Assembly (NCBI RefSeq): GCF_003955715.1
Contig: NZ_CP034463.1
Coordinates: 8,246,001 to 8,310,000 of the forward strand
DNA from: Streptomyces aquilus
GTDB lineage: Bacteria > Actinomycetota > Actinomycetes > Streptomycetales > Streptomycetaceae
DNA length: 64,000 nt
Direction of reading: 5' to 3'
Shown here: piece after piece, positions 59,522-64,000 of the stretch
Position numbering within the stretch: the stretch's first letter is position 1
Layout of the letters: each line of letters starts with the position of its first letter
Translations under genes and position numbers: made by a program
The notes under the pieces: model-generated
Seen by the model: only the letters and a program-made list of their open reading frames with translations
The model's database searches: none
Told to the model about the DNA's origin: nothing

Positions 59522-61618
59522 CTAGTGGTGGGCCGGTGGCCGGTCCCAGTGGCGGTGGGCCGCGACCGCGGTGACGAAGGCCCGCAGGAACTCCCCATTC
59601 GCTGGGCCGGGGGAGGTGTCCGTGACCACGCCCTGGTCGGCGACCACCTCCTGGAACTGTGCGGACAGCCGCACCCCCTCCGGCTCCAGGGCCGTCACCA
59701 CCCCGACCCCCGAGCCGAGCGCGCCCACCGGCTTGCCGTGCCGGTAGGCGTCCCGCACGAAGCGCATCGCGTCCTGGTCGGAGACGGTCGGCGGCGTGCC
59801 CACCGGACCGCCGGGCACCAGGACGGCGTCGTACAGCACGGAGGCCACGGTCGGCAGCGCCCGGTCGACCTGGTACGGCTCGCCGTCGGCGCCGGTGACC
59901 GTGCCGTCCCGCGCGGCCAGCGCCTCGACGATCGCGCCCTCGGCGGTCAGCGCCTCCTTCACCGACGTCACCTGCTCGCCGTCCACGCCGTCGGCCACCA
60001 GCACCGCGATCCGCCGGGTGCGGATCGAGCCGTCGCCGCGCAGCGACTCCAGGCTGAGCGCGGGGGAGAGCACCTTGTTCGGGGCCGCCTCGGCGGGGGT
60101 CGGTTCCGGCACCCCGATGCCCCGGGCCACCGCGGCCGCCAACTCGCCGTTCACATGAGCGAGTTGCTCGACGGTACGGGTCCGCACGCTCATCGCGTCG
60201 ACCTTGCCGAGCTCGAACCGGAAGGCGTCCACGATGTGCTGCCGCTCCCAGGGCGCCATGCTGTGCCAGAACATCGCCGGCTGGCTGTAGTGGTCCTGGA
60301 AACTCGGGCTGCGGCGCCGGATCTTGGCGCCGTCGACGCGTTCCGCGTAGTGCGTGTACGCGTGACCGTCCGCGCCCGCGTGGGCCGGGCAGCCGCCGCC
60401 GAGAGAGTTCGGGAAGTAGTTCGTACCGCTGTGGATCCTGCTCTGCCCGTACCCGTCGCGCTGGTTCGTCCGCACCGGTGCCACCGGCCGGTTCACCGGC
60501 AGCTGCGCGAAGTTGGGGCCGCCGAGCCGGATCAACTGGGTGTCCAGATAGGAGAAGTTGCGGGCCTGGAGCAGCGGGTCGTTGGTGAAGTCGATGCCGG
60601 GGACCACGTTGGCCGTGTGGAAGGCGACCTGCTCGGTCTCGGCGAAGAAATTCTCCGGGTTGCGGTCCAGCACCATCCGGCCGATCGGCCGTACCGGCAC
60701 CTGCTCCTCCGGGATGAGCTTCGTGGCGTCCAGCAGATCGAAGTCGAAGGCGAACTCGTCCTCCTCCGGCACCAGTTGGACGCCGAGCTCCCACTCCGGG
60801 TACTCGCCCGCCTCGATCGCGTCCCACAGGTCACCCCGGTTGAAGTCCGGGTCGCGGCCCTGGCACTCCTGCGCCTCGTCCCACACCAGCGAGTGCACGC
60901 CCGGCTTCGGCTTCCAGTGGAACTTCACGAACGTGCCGCGCCCCTCCGCGTTCACGAACCGGAAGGTGTGCACACCGAAGCCCTGCATCATGCGGTAGCT
61001 GCGCGGGATCGCCCGGTCCGACATGAGCCACATGATCGCGTGCAGCGTCTCCGGCTGGAGCGACACGAAGTCCCACAGGGTGTCGTGGGCCGACGCGCCG
61101 GTCGGGATGTCGTTGTGCGGCTCCGGCTTCACCGCGTGCACGAAGTCCGGGAACTTGATGCCGTCCTGGATGAAGAAGACCGGGAAGTTGTTGCCGACCA
61201 GGTCGTAATTGCCCTCGGACGTATAGAACTTGGTCGCGAAGCCGCGCACGTCCCGCACCGTGTCCGCGGAGCCCTTCGGGCCCTGCACGGTCGAGAACCG
61301 CACGAAGACGGGGGTGCGCACGGCCGGGTCCTGGAGGAAGGCCGCCCGGGTGAACTCCGCGCAGGACTCGTACGGTTCGAAGTAGCCGTAGGCGCCCGCG
61401 CCCCGCGCGTGCACCACCCGCTCCGGGATGCGCTCGTGGTCGAAGCGGGTGAGCTTCTCCCGGAAGTGGAAGTCCTCCATCAGGGTCGGACCGCGCTCCC
61501 CGGCGGCGAGCGAGTCGTCGGTGTGGTCGACCTCCACACCCTGGTCGGTGGTGAGCGGTCCTGCCGTGGGGTCGTCCGCCCGGAAGCCCTCGCGCTGCTG
61601 CTGCTTGCGGTCCGTCAT
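59522..61618 (-). CDS. katE: Large-subunit catalase (HPII/KatE type)
   Basis: Heme catalase of 698 aa, removing hydrogen peroxide. The size and the C-terminal DJ-1/GATase-like domain (from about 555: [20 protein letters not shown] ... [14 protein letters not shown]) mark the large-subunit clade. Distal His-70 in [13 protein letters not shown] and Asn-143 in [20 protein letters not shown] are present, and the proximal heme Tyr is in [12 protein letters not shown]. The ATG at 61618 shares one base with the stop of the PfpI gene (TGATG), so the two are coupled. Read-through from the sigma-B-type promoter upstream of the CBS gene is likely. Confidence 0.95.
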   Translation of the reverse strand: MTDRKQQQREGFRADDPTAGPLTTDQGVEVDHTDDSLAAGERGPTLMEDFHFREKLTRFDHERIPERVVHARGAGAYGYFEPYESCAEFTRAAFLQDPAVRTPVFVRFSTVQGPKGSADTVRDVRGFATKFYTSEGNYDLVGNNFPVFFIQDGIKFPDFVHAVKPEPHNDIPTGASAHDTLWDFVSLQPETLHAIMWLMSDRAIPRSYRMMQGFGVHTFRFVNAEGRGTFVKFHWKPKPGVHSLVWDEAQECQGRDPDFNRGDLWDAIEAGEYPEWELGVQLVPEEDEFAFDFDLLDATKLIPEEQVPVRPIGRMVLDRNPENFFAETEQVAFHTANVVPGIDFTNDPLLQARNFSYLDTQLIRLGGPNFAQLPVNRPVAPVRTNQRDGYGQSRIHSGTNYFPNSLGGGCPAHAGADGHAYTHYAERVDGAKIRRRSPSFQDHYSQPAMFWHSMAPWERQHIVDAFRFELGKVDAMSVRTRTVEQLAHVNGELAAAVARGIGVPEPTPAEAAPNKVLSPALSLESLRGDGSIRTRRIAVLVADGVDGEQVTSVKEALTAEGAIVEALAARDGTVTGADGEPYQVDRALPTVASVLYDAVLVPGGPVGTPPTVSDQDAMRFVRDAYRHGKPVGALGSGVGVVTALEPEGVRLSAQFQEVVADQGVVTDTSPGPANGEFLRAFVTAVAAHRHWDRPPAHH

Positions 61619-62160
61619 CAGGCGGCCTCCCTGGTGAAGACGTCCAGGAAGGTCTCGCAGAACGCCTTCAGGTCGTCCGGCTTGCGACTGGTGACCAGCT
61701 TGTTCGGGCCGTGGTCGCAGACCTTGACCTGTTCGTCGACCCAACTGCCGCCCGCGTTGCGGATGTCGGTCCGCAGACTCGGCCAGGAGGTCAGCACCCG
61801 GCCCCGGACCACGTCCGCCTCGACGAGCGTCCACGGGGCGTGGCAGATCGCCGCGACGGGGCGGCCCTGGTCGAAGAAGTCCCGTACGAAACCGACCGCC
61901 TTCTCGTCCGTCCGCAGGAAGTCCGGGTTGGCGACCCCGCCGGGCAGCACCAGGCCGTCGAAGGAGTCGGCGGACGTCTCGCCCACGACCTCCTGCACGG
62001 GGAAGGTGTCCGCCTTGTCGAGGTGCTCGAACGCCTGGATCTCCCCGGCCTTCGTCGACACCAGCACGGGTTCGTGCCCCGCGTCCACGGCGGCCTGCCA
62101 CGGGTCGGTGAGCTCGATCTGCTCGACGCCTTCGGGTGCGGTCAGGAATGCGATACGCAT
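61618..62160 (-). CDS. DJ-1/PfpI family protein
   Basis: Protein of 180 aa of the type-1 glutamine-amidotransferase-like (YhbO/PfpI) family, linked to stress protection and protein/carbonyl repair. Nucleophile Cys with following His in VAAICHAPWTLVEADVVRG, acid Glu early in the chain, and LVLPGGVANPDFLR. It ends DDLKAFCETFLDVF. The ATG at 62160 has GGACGGAG 6 nt upstream. Upstream of and overlapping katE, whose own C-terminal domain has the same fold. Confidence 0.92.
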   Translation of the reverse strand: MRIAFLTAPEGVEQIELTDPWQAAVDAGHEPVLVSTKAGEIQAFEHLDKADTFPVQEVVGETSADSFDGLVLPGGVANPDFLRTDEKAVGFVRDFFDQGRPVAAICHAPWTLVEADVVRGRVLTSWPSLRTDIRNAGGSWVDEQVKVCDHGPNKLVTSRKPDDLKAFCETFLDVFTREAA

Positions 62161-62200
62161 GATGTCTCCGTCCTTTCGTGGCGAGTCGATGAGTGACGCC

Positions 62201-62899
62201 TCAACGGCACCTGCCGATGGCACGCCGGAGGGCGGTGCCTCGACGTCCCTGGCCGGTGGCACGCCAGTGAGCCTCGTCGCTCGTCGCGCGCTTCTTGCTC
62301 CGCCGCGCCGCGCGCCGGCAGCGCAGCAGTTCCTCTCCGTACGGCAGCAGCACACAGGCGCCGATCGCGGCCGTGATGCCCGCGATGTAGCCGCGGGACA
62401 GCTGCGGGCGGCGCGGCACCAGCCGCCAGGCGTCCGGATCGCCGCGCCCGCCGCGCAGCAGCGACTTCACCTGGTCCGCGTGCAGACACATCAGTGAGGC
62501 CAGCGCGGCGAACGGCAGCGACTCCAGGAAGCTGTGGATGTGCTGCTCGACCGGCCTGACCTCACGCTCGCTGCGCACGGCCGTGCGTACGTCCCACAGC
62601 GCGGTGGCCTCGTGCACCGCGGCGCCGCCCAACTGCACCGCGAGCAGCGCCGGGTTGACCTCGTAGCGCAGGGTGGCCGCGATCGGGATGCCGACCTCGG
62701 CCATCATCAGGGAGTGGATCAGTGACTCCTTGGTGCCCGCGGTGTCCTCGATGCGGGTCCGCCGGTGCATGACCCAGTCGGCGAGACCGGGCACGAACCA
62801 GCTGGGCAGCAGTCCGTAGAGCAGATAGCGGGTGGTGGCCTCGCGGACGTCCACGGCGTTGCCGTAGGCGCTGATCTCGGCGGCGCGGTCCCGGCTCAC
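62201..62899 (-). CDS. Predicted multi-pass membrane protein, unknown function
   Basis: Protein of 232 aa with about four hydrophobic segments: YLLYGLLPSWFVPGLADWV, SLMMAEVGIPIAATL, LESLPFAALASLMCL and GYIAGITAAIGACVLLPYGE. Conserved-looking polar motifs include MHRRTRIEDTAGTKESLIH and GGAAVHEATALWDVRTA, with several His, which could bind metal; this is speculation. The C terminus is very basic. The GTG at 62899 overlaps the CBS gene stop (GTGA), with GGGGCGG upstream. Function unknown. Confidence 0.78.
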   Translation of the reverse strand: MSRDRAAEISAYGNAVDVREATTRYLLYGLLPSWFVPGLADWVMHRRTRIEDTAGTKESLIHSLMMAEVGIPIAATLRYEVNPALLAVQLGGAAVHEATALWDVRTAVRSEREVRPVEQHIHSFLESLPFAALASLMCLHADQVKSLLRGGRGDPDAWRLVPRRPQLSRGYIAGITAAIGACVLLPYGEELLRCRRAARRSKKRATSDEAHWRATGQGRRGTALRRAIGRCR

Positions 62900-63399
62900 A
62901 GGCCGCCCCGTCCCTGCCGCTCGGACCGGACTCCGGGCGGGCTTCCGCCGTAGCTCCCGGAGTCGGGCGGGGTGCCCGGCCTGCTGTCCGGGTCGGCTCG
63001 GCTGATGTCGGCCAGCACCGAGCCGGGGGCCTCCGCCTCCGCCAGGTCGCCCAGGCTCACCATGCCGACCGGCAGCCCGTCCTCGACGACCGGCAACCGG
63101 CGTACGGCATGCGCCCGCATCAGCGCCGACGCGGCCGTCACCGGGTCCTGCGGGGCGACCAGCACCGGCTCGGCGCTGCACACCGAGCGCACGCTCGTCG
63201 TCAGCGGATCGGCGCCCTCGGCGACCGCCCGTACCGTGATGTCACGGTCGGTGAGCACCCCGACGATCTCCTGGCCGTCGGCCACCACGACATCGCCGAT
63301 GTCCTGCGCCCGCATCAGCTGCGCCGCCTCGACGAGCGAGGCGTCGGGGCGGACCGCGACCACCCCCGGTGTCATGACGTCCCTCACGAATTCAGCCAT
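62896..63399 (-). CDS. CBS-pair domain protein
   Basis: Protein of 167 aa with two CBS motifs (about 5-60 and 72-125): FVRDVMTPGVVAVRPDASLV, IGDVVVADGQEIVGVLTDRD, then VLVAPQDPVTAASALM and AVRRLPVVEDGLPVGMVSLG. Such pairs bind adenine nucleotides and sense energy state. The C-terminal 40 residues are Gly/Pro/Ser-rich and unstructured. The ATG at 63399 has GGAGGAAGG upstream. It is first gene of CBS-membrane protein-PfpI-katE, with a sigma-B-type promoter 75 nt upstream. Confidence 0.9.
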   Translation of the reverse strand: MAEFVRDVMTPGVVAVRPDASLVEAAQLMRAQDIGDVVVADGQEIVGVLTDRDITVRAVAEGADPLTTSVRSVCSAEPVLVAPQDPVTAASALMRAHAVRRLPVVEDGLPVGMVSLGDLAEAEAPGSVLADISRADPDSRPGTPPDSGSYGGSPPGVRSERQGRGGL

Positions 63400-63474
63400 C
63401 ACTGGGGACCTTCCTCCGTCCGTTTCCCGGCCGACGGGGACACCGCGGCCGGAGCCGACCCGACGCCGCCCGCA

Positions 63475-63499
63475 GTACCCCTGGGCCGAGCCCCTATGC
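63475..63499 (-). promoter_or_regulatory. Sigma-B-type promoter of the CBS-katE group
   Basis: Minus strand: GCATA (63495-63499), 14-nt spacer, GGGTAC (63475-63480). It is in the 253-bp gap 63400-63652, where no gene was found. Confidence 0.55.
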
Positions 63500-63652
63500 G
63501 CGCCGCCCGGCTGACGCGACGAGTTCGCGCCGCCGCGATTCACCGGGGGCCCGAGCGCCCTGCTCGGCGGGGCTCGCGGCGTGGCACGCCGTTCCGGGGG
63601 GCGTCGGTCGGCACGCGTACGCGGGGCGGCGATGAGCCCCCTGCGTGCGCCG

Positions 63653-63988
63653 CTACGCCTGCTCCGCCACCAGCGCCTCGGCCAGTTCCTGGACGGTTCC
63701 GTAGTGCTGCCCGGAAGGGAGCTGTTCCACGGCCTCGACCAGGGGGTCCGGGGCGTACGCGCGGCGCAGGGCGCCGGCCAGGTGCCTCGGGGGCGCCGGG
63801 AACGCGCTGCGCGTCAGATGGCGGGCCAGTTCCTGGCGGACCGTGCCCAGGGACGCGCCGGAGCCGCCCGGTGCCACCGGGCCGCCGGCGAGCTGGGGAT
63901 CGTCGTCGGCGGTCGGCTCGGGGTCGTGCCATTCCTCGGTGCGGGTGGGGTGTCCGGATCGGAGCAGCCCCTGGAGCTCGTGTTTCAT
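63653..63988 (-). CDS. DUF2795 domain protein
   Basis: Protein of 111 aa. A short N terminus with MKHELQGLLRSG and an acidic, Pro/Gly-rich linker is followed by a region like DUF2795 (ELARHLTRSAFPAPPRHLAG; DPLVEAVEQLPSGQHYGTVQ). DUF2795 proteins are small, helical and of unknown function, often near stress genes. The ATG at 63988 is 12 nt from the window edge, so a longer N terminus cannot be excluded. Confidence 0.75.
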   Translation of the reverse strand: MKHELQGLLRSGHPTRTEEWHDPEPTADDDPQLAGGPVAPGGSGASLGTVRQELARHLTRSAFPAPPRHLAGALRRAYAPDPLVEAVEQLPSGQHYGTVQELAEALVAEQA

Positions 63989-64000
63989 CTCGTCGTCGCG

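Noticed and set aside
1..64000. tRNA, rRNA or insertion sequences
   Set aside because: I saw no T-loop pattern with acceptor stems, no ribosomal sequence and no transposase or terminal repeats. A dedicated RNA search would be needed to exclude small RNAs.

Overview
The window is chromosomal DNA of a Streptomyces or a very close relative. GC content is high with strong third-position G/C bias. Many genes overlap as ATGA or GTGA, GTG and TTG starts are common, and TTA codons are rare. Gene families typical of the genus are present: ccr/meaA, tandem 3-hydroxyacyl-CoA dehydrogenase, SpoIIE-type PP2C and the gvpOAFGYZJLSK gas vesicle locus. From memory, several of these blocks also lie close together on one arm of the S. 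coelicolor chromosome. I saw no rRNA, tRNA, CRISPR array, insertion sequence or prophage.

Left part (1-16 kb). A five-gene branched-chain-amino-acid-type ABC importer (livF-G-H-M plus binding lipoprotein) ends at a strong bidirectional hairpin. It faces psd-pssA (phosphatidylethanolamine synthesis). Next is a minus-strand ethylmalonyl-CoA operon, ccr, meaA, a CitE-like lyase, a MaoC hydratase and an acyl-CoA dehydrogenase. It is preceded by a good promoter with an operator-like palindrome between -35 and -10, a TetR regulator and a fused double 3-hydroxyacyl-CoA dehydrogenase. Together these can carry acetoacetyl-CoA through crotonyl-CoA and ethylmalonyl-CoA to central metabolism or polyketide extender units.

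Middle (16-38 kb). This is a mixed housekeeping and secreted-enzyme region: a HEAT protein with a TTA codon, GNAT, RidA, a secreted hydrolase, and a radical SAM protein under a LexA-type box. After these come an SRPBCC protein, a drug exporter fused to carboxypeptidase-like beta domains, and a large PAS/GAF/PP2C/ATPase regulator. A four-gene peptidase cluster (DppA-type D-aminopeptidase, M20, S9, LD-carboxypeptidase) follows, then a secreted X-Pro-type hydrolase and a GNAT/arginase-like/DUF5107 group.

Right part (38-64 kb). This looks like a stress island. It holds a hemerythrin, a DUF1469 membrane protein, F420-dependent LLM oxidoreductase, NDH-2, transketolase, a LigD polymerase-domain protein, the ten-gene gas vesicle operon, a tiny hydrophobic protein, PAP2/lipid kinase, ABC-F, a Rv2629/Balon-type eRF1-like protein, DUF6158, KatE catalase with PfpI, CBS and DUF2795 proteins. 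Five promoters here match the Streptomyces sigma-B pattern GnnTn-(14-16)-GGGTAC. I propose that much of this segment is a general-stress regulon.
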